Positions 8,041-16,927 of a DNA stretch of 64,000 nt are shown one piece after another. The stretch lies in assembly GCF_008801835.1 (NCBI RefSeq), contig NZ_VZOW01000001.1, forward strand, positions 372,001 through 436,000. Direction: 5' to 3'. Below the pieces are notes generated by a model. The model searched no databases. It was not told the DNA's origin and worked only from the letters and a program-made list of their open reading frames with translations. The DNA is from Cupriavidus pauculus (lineage in GTDB: Bacteria > Pseudomonadota > Gammaproteobacteria > Burkholderiales > Burkholderiaceae). Both the position numbers and the translations under genes were made by a program. The number at the start of each line of letters is the position of its first letter. The first letter of the stretch is position 1.

Positions 8041-9408
8041 TCAGGCGCGTGCGGTAATCCCAAGCGCCTGCAGCGCGGCGTCGAGCGATGCCTGTTGCGC
8101 GGCGGCGTACAGCGCGAGTTCGTCGCTGACGGTGGCGCCCAGTGCGCTTTCAAACGCGGCGCGATTTGGCGACGCCTGCAGGTCGTCGCGCCGTTCATTG
8201 CCCAGGTTCGACTGGAAAATACCTGCCGCGCTGACCGGCAGGAAATCCTCGTACGTGATCGGCTCGGCCACCAGTGCGCCGGCGGCGATCAGCGCCTCGA
8301 CATCGTGCTCGCCCGGCGCGGCGGCATTGCCTGCCGTGTAGCGGTAATACGCCAGCCCCTGCTGCCGCAGCGCGTCATGAGTGTCGGGGAAATCGCGGAA
8401 CACGTCGCCCAGCACCTGGCGGTAGGCATCGGCATTGGACCCGTCACCGGCCGGCTCGATCCGCTTGCGCACCTCGGCCAGCAGGCTGTCGTACAGTTGC
8501 CGGCCCTTTGGCGTCAGCGCCACGCCGCGCTGCTCGATCTCGCCAAAGCGCGCGGTGTGCGTGCCGGCTTCGCCGCCGTCGACAAAACTGACCGGCTCGC
8601 TGAGCGCCAGGAAGCTGGTCTGGCGCAGCAGAATCGGGCACTTGCGCGTGGGCGGCCCTTCCACCACAGCCTTTGGCCGGATACCGCGCGCGGGCATCTG
8701 CGCCTGCACCAGGTCGATATCGAGCGTGCGCGGCGTGAGGTGGTTGATATGCGGCCCCGGAAAGCAAACGATGTCGGCAATCAGCGGATGGGTCTTGCGC
8801 AGTTTCCAGTAGAGATCGGCGGTGACCGTCGACTTGCCGTGCCAGCGGAAGGTTTCCAACGCTTCGGCGACGAATTGCGCCGCGTCCGCCTGATCGAGCC
8901 CGCCCTGCTGTTCCGCACGTTCGATCAGCGCGATGCAGCCGGGCGTGAAGATCGAGCGCTGGCTCAGCACCTGCGCGGCGGCTTCGCGCAATGCCACGTC
9001 TTGAATCAGATCGAGGCGCAGCAGCGATGTAAAGACGCGGAACGGGTTGTCGGCAAGCCCGGCGGTGTCACGCGGTCGGAACGCGGTGGAATGCACCGGC
9101 ACGCCCGCGACGGACAAATCGTAGTAGCCGACCGGAAACATGCCCATCACGGCGAACAGGCGGCGGATGGTGGACAGCTCGGCCGGCGTGCCGACGCGGA
9201 TGGCGCCGTGCCGTTCCACTTCAAGGCGCGCTTCCTGCCCCGCCGCTCCCGCGGCCGCCGCGCCTACGCGGGCAATCACGTCAGCATTGACGTCGGCAAC
9301 GAGCGACATCAGCGTGCCGTACTGCGGCACTTCGGCGCGATACATGTCGGACATGGCGCGTGAAAACTGCGCGCGGATCTGGCTTTGGGGCGTATGGGTC
9401 GAAGACAT
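8041..9408 (-). CDS. hglS: 2-oxoadipate dioxygenase/decarboxylase (HglS, DUF1338/VOC family)
   Basis: 455 residues from the ATG at 9406-9408; the longer upstream reading is Arg-rich and has no start signal. The enzyme family converts 2-oxoadipate to D-2-hydroxyglutarate with loss of CO2, using Fe(II), in D-lysine catabolism. Visible catalytic residues: His67 and Arg71 (VERHGAIRVG), His223 (HINHLTPRTLD; His220 nearby) and Glu290/292 (FGEIEQRG), offset by about three from His70, Arg74, His226 and Glu294 of the Pseudomonas putida enzyme. A LysR gene ends 156 bp upstream on the same strand and could regulate it. No other lysine-catabolism gene is in the window. E. coli YdcJ belongs to the same family, so another 2-oxoacid substrate is possible. 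Confidence 0.87.
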   Translation of the reverse strand: MSSTHTPQSQIRAQFSRAMSDMYRAEVPQYGTLMSLVADVNADVIARVGAAAAGAAGQEARLEVERHGAIRVGTPAELSTIRRLFAVMGMFPVGYYDLSVAGVPVHSTAFRPRDTAGLADNPFRVFTSLLRLDLIQDVALREAAAQVLSQRSIFTPGCIALIERAEQQGGLDQADAAQFVAEALETFRWHGKSTVTADLYWKLRKTHPLIADIVCFPGPHINHLTPRTLDIDLVQAQMPARGIRPKAVVEGPPTRKCPILLRQTSFLALSEPVSFVDGGEAGTHTARFGEIEQRGVALTPKGRQLYDSLLAEVRKRIEPAGDGSNADAYRQVLGDVFRDFPDTHDALRQQGLAYYRYTAGNAAAPGEHDVEALIAAGALVAEPITYEDFLPVSAAGIFQSNLGNERRDDLQASPNRAAFESALGATVSDELALYAAAQQASLDAALQALGITARA

Positions 9409-9564
9409 TGTGTTGACTGACTGCAGGGAATCGGCGCGCCGCGATCGCGGACAGCGGCAAAAACGAACGGCGCCAAGTTTCGCCTTGCCCGCTCGGGTGC
9501 GCAATTGATATTTTTTCCCGACTTGATGCAGTTCTGGCATCAAGCCGGGATTGTCGTCATCTCA

Positions 9565-10476
9565 TCAGGATGCCGGCGCAACGTCCCGACATTGCCCGAC
9601 CAGCCACGCAGCAAATCGTGCGAGCTTGGTTTCACCGGGCTTTTCCTGTCGATAGCTGAGGAAATACGAACCGCTGCGCCCGGCATCGTGCGCGGCGGGA
9701 AATGGCAGCGTCACCAACTGCCCACTTTCCATTTCGGAACGAACCATCATTTCCGGCAGCACTGCCACACCGAGTCCGGCAATGGCGCCGCGCGTCACCA
9801 TCGTGAACAGGTCGTAGCGCGGGCCCAGCCGCGCGCGCCGACGCACGGCTTCGTCGTCGCCGCTGAACCAGTCGGGCCAGGCGTCGGGCCGGCTGGCGAG
9901 GTGCAACAACGGCAGGCGCAGCAAATCCTCGCGGCGGCGCAGCTTGGCGTTGGCCAGCAGCGTGGGACTGCACACCGGAATCGACGGGCCTTCGTCGATC
10001 AACGCGGCGCTCGGATGGCCATCCCAAGGTCGATCCCCGAAATAGATCGCCGCATCGTAGACGGAATCGCCAAAGTGGAATGGCTCGGGCCGCGCGTGGA
10101 TATTGACCACGATACGCGGGCTGTCGATGCGGAAGCCGGCCAGCCGCGGGATCAGCCATTGCGTGGCAAAGGTGGGCACCACGGCCAGCTCGATCACTTC
10201 CATGCCGCCCGCGCGCGACGCCAGATCCTTGGTGGCGCGTTCGATGGCCTTCAGTTCGGCGCGAATTTCGCGCACATAACGGTCGCCTTCCGATGTCAGC
10301 ACGACGCGCTGCCGGACGCGCTCGAAAAATCGCACGCCAAGGCGCGCTTCCAACGCCTGGATCTGGCGCGAAATGGCGCTCTCGGTGACATTGAGTTCGG
10401 CCGCGGCGCGCGTGAAGCTGCCAAGGCGCGCGGCGCATTCCAGCATCTGGAGGGCTATCAGACTGGGGAGTCGCAT
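9565..10476 (-). CDS. LysR-family regulator, GcvA-like
   Basis: 303 residues. N-terminal winged helix: LIALQMLECAARLGSFTRAAAELNVTESAISRQIQALEARLGVRFFER, the classical LysR helix-turn-helix, then a periplasmic-binding-protein-like effector domain. Subgroup hallmarks are those of GcvA-type LysR proteins (SAISRQIQALEARLGVRFFERVRQ). It lies upstream of hglS on the same strand with 156 bp between them, so it could be an autonomous regulator of hglS rather than a divergent one. Its promoter must lie in the 10477-10640 region, next to the LexA boxes that serve the opposite-strand gene. Confidence 0.88.
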   Translation of the reverse strand: MRLPSLIALQMLECAARLGSFTRAAAELNVTESAISRQIQALEARLGVRFFERVRQRVVLTSEGDRYVREIRAELKAIERATKDLASRAGGMEVIELAVVPTFATQWLIPRLAGFRIDSPRIVVNIHARPEPFHFGDSVYDAAIYFGDRPWDGHPSAALIDEGPSIPVCSPTLLANAKLRRREDLLRLPLLHLASRPDAWPDWFSGDDEAVRRRARLGPRYDLFTMVTRGAIAGLGVAVLPEMMVRSEMESGQLVTLPFPAAHDAGRSGSYFLSYRQEKPGETKLARFAAWLVGQCRDVAPAS

Positions 10477-10643
10477 AAATCAGCGCAATTCAGTACGTTC
10501 AGTGCGCGGGCGAAGCGGGTCGAATATGTGGCGCGAATCGGTCGTACTGGCAGGCATGGCACGGCGTCGTGGATCGGAAACGGCTGGCATTGTGGCACCG
10601 ACGCGCGCGGCTTGCCCGTCTTTCGCCCTTGAAAAATCCCGAT

Positions 10644-10663
10644 TACTGTATATATTTACAGGT
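10644..10663 (+). promoter_or_regulatory. LexA (SOS) box 1
   Basis: TACTGTATATATTTACAGGT: a CTG-N10-CAG core at 10646-10661 with an AT-rich centre almost identical to the enterobacterial consensus TACTGTATATATATACAGTA. It overlaps a plausible -10 region for the following gene. Betaproteobacteria of this group use the same CTGT-N8-ACAG type of LexA site. Confidence 0.85.
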
Positions 10664-10682
10664 ACTGTATGCATGAACAGTA
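10663..10682 (+). promoter_or_regulatory. LexA (SOS) box 2, adjoining box 1
   Basis: TACTGTATGCATGAACAGTA: CTG-N10-CAG core at 10665-10680 with both outer TA flanks present. It shares a base with box 1, so the two cores are 19 bp apart and two LexA dimers could bind on nearby faces. An in-frame ATG at 10673 lies inside this box and is therefore unlikely to be the translation start. Confidence 0.85.
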
Positions 10683-10696
10683 TTGGGAGTTTTCTG

Positions 10697-11026
10697 ATGG
10701 AACACCTGATCCGTGTGCAAAACGAATATGACCGCCAGATCCTGGTCTGGCTGCGCGGCCGCATTGGCGACGCCGCGCTGGCATCGGCCGCGCGCCGGGC
10801 CGCCGCCGAAGGAAAAAAGCCTTATCTGTCAACGATTTGCCGGCTACTGAAGATCCGACCGCCAACGCGCCGGATGTTTGCCGAGGAAGCGCGCAAGACC
10901 CATCGCGCGGTGGGCGAGCGCTATCTGGCCCAGATCCGCCAGATCCTGAATCCGCCCGATGCGGCGCGCCGGACCACGCCTCAAGACACCCTGAGGCAGG
11001 GATCGTTATTCCAGGCTGACCACTAG
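10697..11026 (+). CDS. SOS-controlled small protein with C-terminal beta-clamp-binding-like motif
   Basis: 109 residues from the ATG with GGGAG seven bases upstream; the ATG at 10673 is inside a LexA box. I do not recognise the family. The first 85 residues look entirely helical and basic (IRVQNEYDRQILVWLRGRIG, AARRAAAEGKKPYLSTICRLL, THRAVGERYLAQIRQIL), then a Pro/Thr/Asp linker (86-99) leads to QGSLF at 101-105 and the end FQADH. QxSLF fits the bacterial sliding-clamp-binding pentapeptide QL(S/D)LF found at the ends of DNA polymerases and repair factors. With two LexA boxes directly upstream, I infer a DNA-damage-induced protein that docks on the beta clamp. It is a single gene facing a convergent TPP-enzyme gene. 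Confidence 0.75.
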   Translation: MEHLIRVQNEYDRQILVWLRGRIGDAALASAARRAAAEGKKPYLSTICRLLKIRPPTRRMFAEEARKTHRAVGERYLAQIRQILNPPDAARRTTPQDTLRQGSLFQADH

Positions 11027-11080
11027 TGGCCACATCCCGCCGCTGGTGGGCCGTCTGCTGCCGCCGACGGGGCTCCTCGT

Positions 11081-11127
11081 CGGGTTTAGGGCGAATTATT
11101 GAAATTCCATAATTCGCCCTAAACCCG
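11081..11127. terminator. 19-bp perfect inverted repeat between convergent genes
   Basis: CGGGTTTAGGGCGAATTAT (11081-11099) is repeated in reverse complement at 11109-11127 around a 9-nt spacer TGAAATTCC. It lies between the stop of the SOS gene (11026) and that of the TPP-enzyme gene (11140), so a bidirectional terminator is the simplest reading. The stem is unusually long and half AT-rich, and there is no clear T run, so a repeat element is an alternative. Confidence 0.55.
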
Positions 11128-11139
11128 GCCGACGACCAT

Positions 11140-12816
11140 TCAATGCGGCAGATCCGTCACACGCATTGCGGGCGTGATTTGTAGCGGATCGGTCATCAAT
11201 TCGAGTACGGCGGGCTTGCCTGCGCGCTGGGCGCGCTCGAACGCTGCGGCGAAATCGTCGGTTTTCTCGACCCGTTCCGCCCATGCACCGCACGACTGTG
11301 CCATCGCGACGAAATCCGGGTTGACGATCGCCGTGCCGCTCTGGCGCCCTGGATAACGGCGCTCCTGATGCATGCGGATCGTGCCGTACATGCGATTGTT
11401 CACCAGGATCACGATCAGGTTGGCGCCATGCGCGGCGGCCGTGGCGATTTCCTGCGGGTACATCAGGAAGCAACCATCGCCCGCAAAACACACCACGGTC
11501 TTCTCGGGATGACGCAGCTTGGCGGCGATGGCCGCCGGCAGGCCGTACCCCATTGCGCCGCAGGTGGGCGCCAGTTCCGTGCGCGGCCGACGGTACGCGT
11601 AGAAACGATGCAGCCAGACCGTGTAGTTACCCGCGCCATTGGTCAGCATCGCGTCGTCGGGCAGCGTCTGGTTCAGATGCGCCATGGCAGCCGCCATGTC
11701 GACGCCGGTCAGTTCCGCATGCGGCTTCGGCGGCGTCACAAACGCCTCGTGCTCGGCGCGCGCGCCGGCAGTCCATTCGCGCCATGGCAACGACGCGGGC
11801 GCGGGCAGCGACGCCAGCATCGCCGCACCCGGCGCAATCCCGGCGTGAATCGGCAATGCGGCCTGGTAGACGCGCCCTAGTTCCGCGCTGTCCGCATGAA
11901 TATGCACGAGCTTCTGCTGCGGCAACGGCGCATCCAGCAGCGTGTAGCCATCGGTGGCGATGTCGCCCAGCCGCGTGCCGAAGGCCACGATCAGATCCGC
12001 CCCCTTGACCCGCGCCGCCAGCTTGGGGCTGACGCCCAGACTCAGATGGCCGACGTAATGCGGATCGCGGTTGTCGATCACGTCCTGGCGACGGAAGGCG
12101 CAAGCCACGGGCAAATCCCAGGCCTTCACGAACGCGGCGAAATCGCGGACCGCCTGGTCGGTCCAGTTGGCGCCACCGGCGATCACCAGTGGGCGCTGCG
12201 CAGCAGCCAGCGCGTCGGCCAGCGACTGCGCATCTTCGGCGCGCGGCGCGGCGGCTACGGCGCGATACGGCGCGGCATCTGCGCACGCGACGAGGCCGTC
12301 GAGCACATCCTCGGGCAGCGAGAGCACCACCGGCCCGGGCCGGCCCGACGTGGCGACCTGGAACGCGCGCGCGACCATCTCCGGGATGCGCGCAGGATCG
12401 TCGATCTCGGCCGCCCATTTGGCCATCGATCCGAACACCGCGGCGTAATCGACTTCCTGGAACGCCTCCCGGCCCTTGTGGCCGCGTGCGATCTGTCCCA
12501 CGAACAGGATCATTGGCGTGGAGTCCTGCTGCGCGATATGCACGCCGATGCTGCCGTGCGTGGCGCCCGGTCCGCGCGTGACGAAGCAGATGCCCGGGCG
12601 GCCGGTAAGCTTGCCGTCGGCCTCGGCCATGTTGGCCGCTGCGCCTTCGTGTTTGCAGACGACGAGGTCGATGGCGGGCTGATCGTGCAGCGCGTCCAGG
12701 ACATCGAGAAAGCTTTCGCCCGGCACGCAGAAGATGCGCTCGGCGCCATGGATGCGCAGTTGGTCGACAAGCACGCGCCCGCCAGTGCGGGCAGAAGATG
12801 CAACAGGGTCAGTCAT
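11140..12816 (-). CDS. Thiamine-diphosphate enzyme, acetolactate-synthase-like large subunit
   Basis: 558 residues. N-terminal PYR domain with the catalytic Glu in CKHEGAAANMAEADGKLTGRPG (about residues 54-70), central domain with IAGGANWTDQAVRDF, and C-terminal PP domain with the ThDP/Mg motif GDGCFLMYPQE ... NNRMYG. Members include acetolactate synthase, sulphopyruvate and benzoylformate decarboxylases. Presence of the Glu argues against glyoxylate carboligase, which lacks it. No small regulatory subunit is adjacent, so a biosynthetic IlvB role is unlikely. It diverges from the tctC-ldh-garL-garR operon across 288 bp and may act on a keto acid of the same pathway. Confidence 0.85.
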   Translation of the reverse strand: MTDPVASSARTGGRVLVDQLRIHGAERIFCVPGESFLDVLDALHDQPAIDLVVCKHEGAAANMAEADGKLTGRPGICFVTRGPGATHGSIGVHIAQQDSTPMILFVGQIARGHKGREAFQEVDYAAVFGSMAKWAAEIDDPARIPEMVARAFQVATSGRPGPVVLSLPEDVLDGLVACADAAPYRAVAAAPRAEDAQSLADALAAAQRPLVIAGGANWTDQAVRDFAAFVKAWDLPVACAFRRQDVIDNRDPHYVGHLSLGVSPKLAARVKGADLIVAFGTRLGDIATDGYTLLDAPLPQQKLVHIHADSAELGRVYQAALPIHAGIAPGAAMLASLPAPASLPWREWTAGARAEHEAFVTPPKPHAELTGVDMAAAMAHLNQTLPDDAMLTNGAGNYTVWLHRFYAYRRPRTELAPTCGAMGYGLPAAIAAKLRHPEKTVVCFAGDGCFLMYPQEIATAAAHGANLIVILVNNRMYGTIRMHQERRYPGRQSGTAIVNPDFVAMAQSCGAWAERVEKTDDFAAAFERAQRAGKPAVLELMTDPLQITPAMRVTDLPH

Positions 12817-13104
12817 GGCGATGTCCGGGAAGTTGGATGCGGCGGGTCGGCAAGCAATGTCTGCGATTGTTCCGTTTGACGCGCATGGCTGCGCGGTCTA
12901 TCGTGCATTTCTGTTATGCAATTTCCGCAAGTCGGCGCGGCGGCTGTCCGTGTAGATTTGCACGCCAGGGCGCGACAAAAGACGCCCCGAGTCTGCCGCA
13001 GATCGCGCACGAGCCCGACAGGCAGAACCATAACCCAAGCGCAACGCCGCGTGCTGGCGCCATCCCGGCAACCAGCGGCGCGTCTGCGCAACCGGAGACA
13101 TTGC

Positions 13105-14097
13105 ATGCTTGTTCACCAACGCCTGATGCGGCCAATGCTGGCCGTGCTTTGTACTGGATGCATGGCGCTCGCGCCGCACGCGCAGGCCCAGGGCGATTCC
13201 TATCCAAGCAAGCCGATTACCTATGTGGTGCCATTCGCCGCGGGGGGCACCACCGACCTGCTCGGCCGCCTGATCGGACAGCGCCTGTCGCAAACGCTGG
13301 GACAGTCGGTGGTGGTGGAAAACCGTGCCGGGGCCGGCGGCAATATCGGATCCGACTACGTGGCCAAGGCTGCCCCGGACGGCTACACGATCCTGGGCGG
13401 CACCATCAGCTCGCATGCCATCAATGTGAGCCTGTATCCCAAGATGCCGTATGACCCGATCAAGAATTTCCAGCCGATCGCGCTGATCGGCACGCTGCCC
13501 AACGTGCTGGTAGTCAACGCCAGCAGTCCGTGGAAAAGCGTGCAGGACGTGATTGCCGCCGCCAAGGCCAAGCCTGGGTCCATCAACTTCGGATCGTCGG
13601 GCAATGGCACGTCGCAGCATCTGGCCGCCGAACTGTTTGCCAACATGGCCGGCCTGCGCATGACCCATGTGCCGTACAAGGGCAGCAGCCAGGCCGTGCA
13701 GGCGCTGCTGGGCAATCAGGTGGATCTGGTGTTCGAAAACAGCGTGGCGGCCATGCCGATGATTCAGTCCGGCAAGTTCCGCGCGCTGGCCACCACGGGC
13801 GCCAAGCGCGCCGCCGAATTGCCCGACGTGCCCACCATGGCGGAATCGGGCCTGAACGGTTACGAGATCGTGTCTTGGCAGGCCATCTTCGCGCCGGCCG
13901 GCACGCCCGCGCCGATCGTCAACCGGCTCTCCACCGAAATCGGCAAGATCATCCGCCAGCCCGACGTGCGCGCCAAGTTGGCGTCGATGGGAGTCGAGCC
14001 GTCGGGCATCGGGCCGGCCGAACTGGCCAGTTTCCAGAAAAGCGAAGTGGCCAAATGGGCAAACCTGATCAAGGTGGCCAATATTCATCTGGAGTGA
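13105..14097 (+). CDS. Bug/TctC-type periplasmic solute receptor
   Basis: 330 residues from the ATG at 13105, preceded by CGGAG. Signal peptide of about 28 residues (LAPHAQA|QG). The mature start YPSKPITYVVPFAAGGTTDLLGRLIGQRLSQ is the hallmark of the tripartite tricarboxylate receptor family, followed by VENRAGAGGNIGSDYVAKAAPDGYT, VPYKGSSQAVQALLGNQVDL and LATTGAKRAAELPDVPTMAESGL. These receptors bind carboxylates such as citrate, sugar acids or aromatics; most are orphans without TctAB beside them, as here. First gene of an operon with an Ldh-family dehydrogenase, an HpaI-type aldolase and a 3-hydroxyacid dehydrogenase, so it probably brings in the acid they degrade. Confidence 0.93.
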   Translation: MLVHQRLMRPMLAVLCTGCMALAPHAQAQGDSYPSKPITYVVPFAAGGTTDLLGRLIGQRLSQTLGQSVVVENRAGAGGNIGSDYVAKAAPDGYTILGGTISSHAINVSLYPKMPYDPIKNFQPIALIGTLPNVLVVNASSPWKSVQDVIAAAKAKPGSINFGSSGNGTSQHLAAELFANMAGLRMTHVPYKGSSQAVQALLGNQVDLVFENSVAAMPMIQSGKFRALATTGAKRAAELPDVPTMAESGLNGYEIVSWQAIFAPAGTPAPIVNRLSTEIGKIIRQPDVRAKLASMGVEPSGIGPAELASFQKSEVAKWANLIKVANIHLE

Positions 14098-14099
14098 GC

Positions 14100-15194
14100 A
14101 TGAGTGAACATCGTATTCCGACCGCCGCGCTGCATCGCTGGGTGGTCGATCTCTGGCTGGCCGCGGGCTCCGACGCGCGCGAGGCCGGGCTGACCGCCGA
14201 CCATCTGGTGGGCGCCAACCTGTCCGGCCACGATTCGCATGGTGTGGGGATGATCCCGAAATACGTGCTGTCGTGGCAGGCCGACCAGTTGCAGCTCAAC
14301 CAGCAGGTCAGCGTAGTGCATGAATCGGGCGGCATCGTCAGTCTCGACGGCAACCGCGGCATGGGCCAGGCGGTGACCGAGCAGGCCATGCGCATCGGTA
14401 TCGAACGGGCACGCGAACACGGCGTGTGCGTGCTGGGGCTGCGCCGCTCGCACCATCTGGGGCGGGTCGGCCATTGGGCCGAGCAGGCGGCCGCGGCGGG
14501 CATGATCTCGATCCACTTCGTCAACGTGCTGTCAAAACCGATCGTCGCGCCGCACGGCGGCTACGATCCGCGCTTCGGCACCAATCCGTTCACGATCGCC
14601 GTGCCGCTGGCGGACCAGCCGCCGCTGGTGCTCGACTTTGCCACCAGTGCGATCGCGCTGGGCAAGGTACGGGTGGCCCACAACAAGGGCGTCGATGTGC
14701 CGCCCGGTTGCCTGATGGACCCGCACGGACACCCGACTGACGACCCGTCCGTGATGTTCCCGCATCCGGGCACGCCGCAAGGCGCGCTGCGCACGTTCGG
14801 CGAACACAAGGGTTATGTGCTGGCCGTCATGTGCGAACTGCTGGGCGCGGCCGTCACCGGCGGCCACACGATCCGCCCGGAAACGCTTACGCACGAGCAC
14901 GCCGTGTGGAACAACATGCTGGCGATCATTTTCGATCCGGCCCGGATGGGCACCAGCACCACGTTCGGCCACGAGGTCGAGGCGTTTGTCGAATGGATGA
15001 AGGCGTCGCGCCTGCAGCCGGGCAACGACGCCATCCGCCTGCCGGGCGATCCCGAACGCGCGTGGCGCCGCGCCCGCGCGGAATTCATCCCGGTCGACAG
15101 CGGCACGCTGGCGCAGCTCGACGATGCCGCCGCGCGCGTGCTGCAATCGCGCGGCGCATCGCCGGGGCCGCTGTCCGCGCTGGCCGTCGATTGA
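14100..15194 (+). CDS. Malate/L-lactate dehydrogenase (Ldh2) family oxidoreductase
   Basis: 364 residues, starting 2 bp after the receptor stop. Family motifs: [18 protein letters not shown] (about residues 39-56), [51 protein letters not shown] and [16 protein letters not shown]. These NAD(P)-dependent enzymes oxidise or reduce 2-hydroxy/2-oxo acids (ureidoglycolate, sulpholactate, malate, 2,3-diketogulonate). Position between a carboxylate receptor and an aldolase suggests it oxidises an incoming hydroxy acid to the 2-keto acid cleaved by the next enzyme. The exact substrate cannot be told. Confidence 0.88.
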   Translation: MSEHRIPTAALHRWVVDLWLAAGSDAREAGLTADHLVGANLSGHDSHGVGMIPKYVLSWQADQLQLNQQVSVVHESGGIVSLDGNRGMGQAVTEQAMRIGIERAREHGVCVLGLRRSHHLGRVGHWAEQAAAAGMISIHFVNVLSKPIVAPHGGYDPRFGTNPFTIAVPLADQPPLVLDFATSAIALGKVRVAHNKGVDVPPGCLMDPHGHPTDDPSVMFPHPGTPQGALRTFGEHKGYVLAVMCELLGAAVTGGHTIRPETLTHEHAVWNNMLAIIFDPARMGTSTTFGHEVEAFVEWMKASRLQPGNDAIRLPGDPERAWRRARAEFIPVDSGTLAQLDDAAARVLQSRGASPGPLSALAVD

Positions 15195-15208
15195 AAAGGA
15201 ACGCTTAC

Positions 15209-16006
15209 ATGACCATCTCCCCTACCCCTCACCTGCCGCAGATCACGCCGCTGCCCAACAAGTTTCGCGCCGACGTACTGGCGCGCAAACGCCTGATCGG
15301 CCTGTGGAGTTCACTCGGCCAGCCGGTGACCAGCGAGATCGTCGGGCTGGCCGGTTTCGACTGGCTGCTGCTCGATGGCGAACATTCGCCCAACGACGTG
15401 CTGACGTTCGCGCCGCAGCTGATGGCGCTGAAGGACAGCACCAGCGCGCCGGTAGTGCGTCCGCCGTGGAACGACGCGGTGATGCTCAAGCGCCTGCTCG
15501 ACATCGGCTTCTACAACTTCCTGATTCCGTTTGTGGAATCGGCCGAAGAAGCGCGCCGCGCGGTGCGGGCCACCCGCTATCCGCCCGACGGCACGCGCGG
15601 CGTATCAGGTGCGCAGCGGCAAAACCGCTTTGGCACGCTGCCCGATTTCTTCAAGACGATCAACGACAACATCTGCGTGCTGGTGCAGATCGAAAGCCGC
15701 AAGGGCGTGGAAGCGGCGGACGAGATCTGCGCCGAGCCCGGCGTCGATGGCGTGTTCATCGGGCCGAACGATCTGGCCGCGGCATATGGCCATCTCGGCA
15801 ATCCCAATCATCCCGATGTGCAGGCCGCGGTCCGGCAGATCTACGACGCCGCTAATCGCGCCGGCAAGGCCATCGGCACGCTGACGCCCGTCGAGGCCGA
15901 CGCCCGGCGCTACCTCGACATGGGCGCGCACTTCGTGGCGGTCGGCATCGACCAGTTGCTATTGCGCGATGCCGCGCGCGCGTTGCGCGAGCGCTTCGCA
16001 TCCTGA
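15209..16006 (+). CDS. HpcH/HpaI-family aldolase, 2-dehydro-3-deoxyglucarate-aldolase-like
   Basis: 265 residues; AAAGGA ribosome site before the ATG, 14 bp after the ldh stop. Class II pyruvate aldolase features: [53 protein letters not shown], metal ligands in [16 protein letters not shown] (Glu) and [14 protein letters not shown] (Asp). GarL cleaves 5-keto-4-deoxyglucarate to pyruvate and tartronate semialdehyde, which the next gene's product would reduce; this pairing supports a GarL-like role here. HpaI (4-hydroxy-2-oxoheptanedioate) is the main alternative. Confidence 0.9.
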   Translation: MTISPTPHLPQITPLPNKFRADVLARKRLIGLWSSLGQPVTSEIVGLAGFDWLLLDGEHSPNDVLTFAPQLMALKDSTSAPVVRPPWNDAVMLKRLLDIGFYNFLIPFVESAEEARRAVRATRYPPDGTRGVSGAQRQNRFGTLPDFFKTINDNICVLVQIESRKGVEAADEICAEPGVDGVFIGPNDLAAAYGHLGNPNHPDVQAAVRQIYDAANRAGKAIGTLTPVEADARRYLDMGAHFVAVGIDQLLLRDAARALRERFAS

Positions 16007-16030
16007 ACCCCGCAGTAACCGGAAACAACC

Positions 16031-16927
16031 ATGAGCAAAATCGGATTTATCGGACTGGGCGTGATGGGCAAGCCCATGGCGCAACATCTTCAGGCCGGCG
16101 GTCATACCGTGTTCGCCCATACGCGCAGCGGCGTGCCGCAGGACCTGCTCGACGCCGGCATGCAGTCGTGCAGCAGCGCCACGGAAGTGGCCAGGCAAGC
16201 GGACGTGGTGTTCCTGATGCTGCCCGATACGCCCGACGTGGCGCGCGTGCTTTTCGGTGACGACGGTGTGGCGGCGGGCCTGAGCCCGGGCAAGATCGTG
16301 GTCGACATGAGTTCGATCTCGCCGATCGACACGCGCGAGTTTGCCGTCAAGATCGAGCAGCTCGGCTGCGACTATGTCGATGCGCCCGTGTCGGGCGGCG
16401 AAGTGGGCGCCAAGGCCGCGACGCTGTCGATCATGGCCGGCGGCAAGCAGGACGTGTTCGACAAGGTGCTGCCGCTGCTGCAACTGATGGGCAAGAACAT
16501 CACGCTGGTGGGCAACGTGGGCGACGGACAGGTGGCGAAGGTGGCCAACCAGATCATCGTGGCCCTGAACATCGAAGCCGTCAGCGAGGCGCTGGTGCTG
16601 GCCGCCAAGGCCGGCGCCGACCCCGCGCGCGTGCGCCAGGCGCTGATGGGTGGCTTTGCCAGTTCGAAGATCCTTGAAGTGCACGGCGAACGGATGATCA
16701 AGCGCACCTTCAATCCGGGATTCCGCATCGAACTGCACCAGAAGGACCTGAACCTGGCGTTGTCCACCGCGAAGTCGCTCGGTCTGGGTTTGCCGAATAC
16801 CGCATCCACGCAGCAGCTGTTCAACGTGTGCGTCGCGCAGGGCGGCGCTGGTTGGGATCATTCCGGGCTGGTCAAGGCCATCGAGCATATGTCGGCCTTT
16901 GCCATCGGCGATACGCCGAAGGCCTGA
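16031..16927 (+). CDS. garR: 2-hydroxy-3-oxopropionate (tartronate semialdehyde) reductase
   Basis: 298 residues. N-terminal NAD-binding motif GFIGLGVMGKPMAQHLQAGGH (3-hydroxyisobutyrate dehydrogenase family), substrate loop DAPVSGGEVGAKAATLSIMAGG, and the catalytic Lys helix VAKVANQIIVALNIEAVSEAL. Reduces tartronate semialdehyde to D-glycerate. It directly follows a GarL-like aldolase (25 bp), which would produce exactly this substrate, and its stop overlaps the start of a LysR gene (TGATG). The whole set fits D-glucarate/galactarate-type catabolism, though the dehydratases for those sugars are not in the window. Confidence 0.88.
   Translation: MSKIGFIGLGVMGKPMAQHLQAGGHTVFAHTRSGVPQDLLDAGMQSCSSATEVARQADVVFLMLPDTPDVARVLFGDDGVAAGLSPGKIVVDMSSISPIDTREFAVKIEQLGCDYVDAPVSGGEVGAKAATLSIMAGGKQDVFDKVLPLLQLMGKNITLVGNVGDGQVAKVANQIIVALNIEAVSEALVLAAKAGADPARVRQALMGGFASSKILEVHGERMIKRTFNPGFRIELHQKDLNLALSTAKSLGLGLPNTASTQQLFNVCVAQGGAGWDHSGLVKAIEHMSAFAIGDTPKA

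Noticed and set aside
10673..10696. In-frame ATG 24 bases upstream of the SOS gene's chosen start
   Set aside because: Lies inside a LexA box and lacks a ribosome site, whereas the ATG at 10697 has GGGAG at the right distance.
11140..12816. Glyoxylate carboligase (Gcl) identity for the ThDP enzyme next to garL/garR
   Set aside because: Gcl lacks the catalytic Glu found here in KHEGAAANMAEADG.
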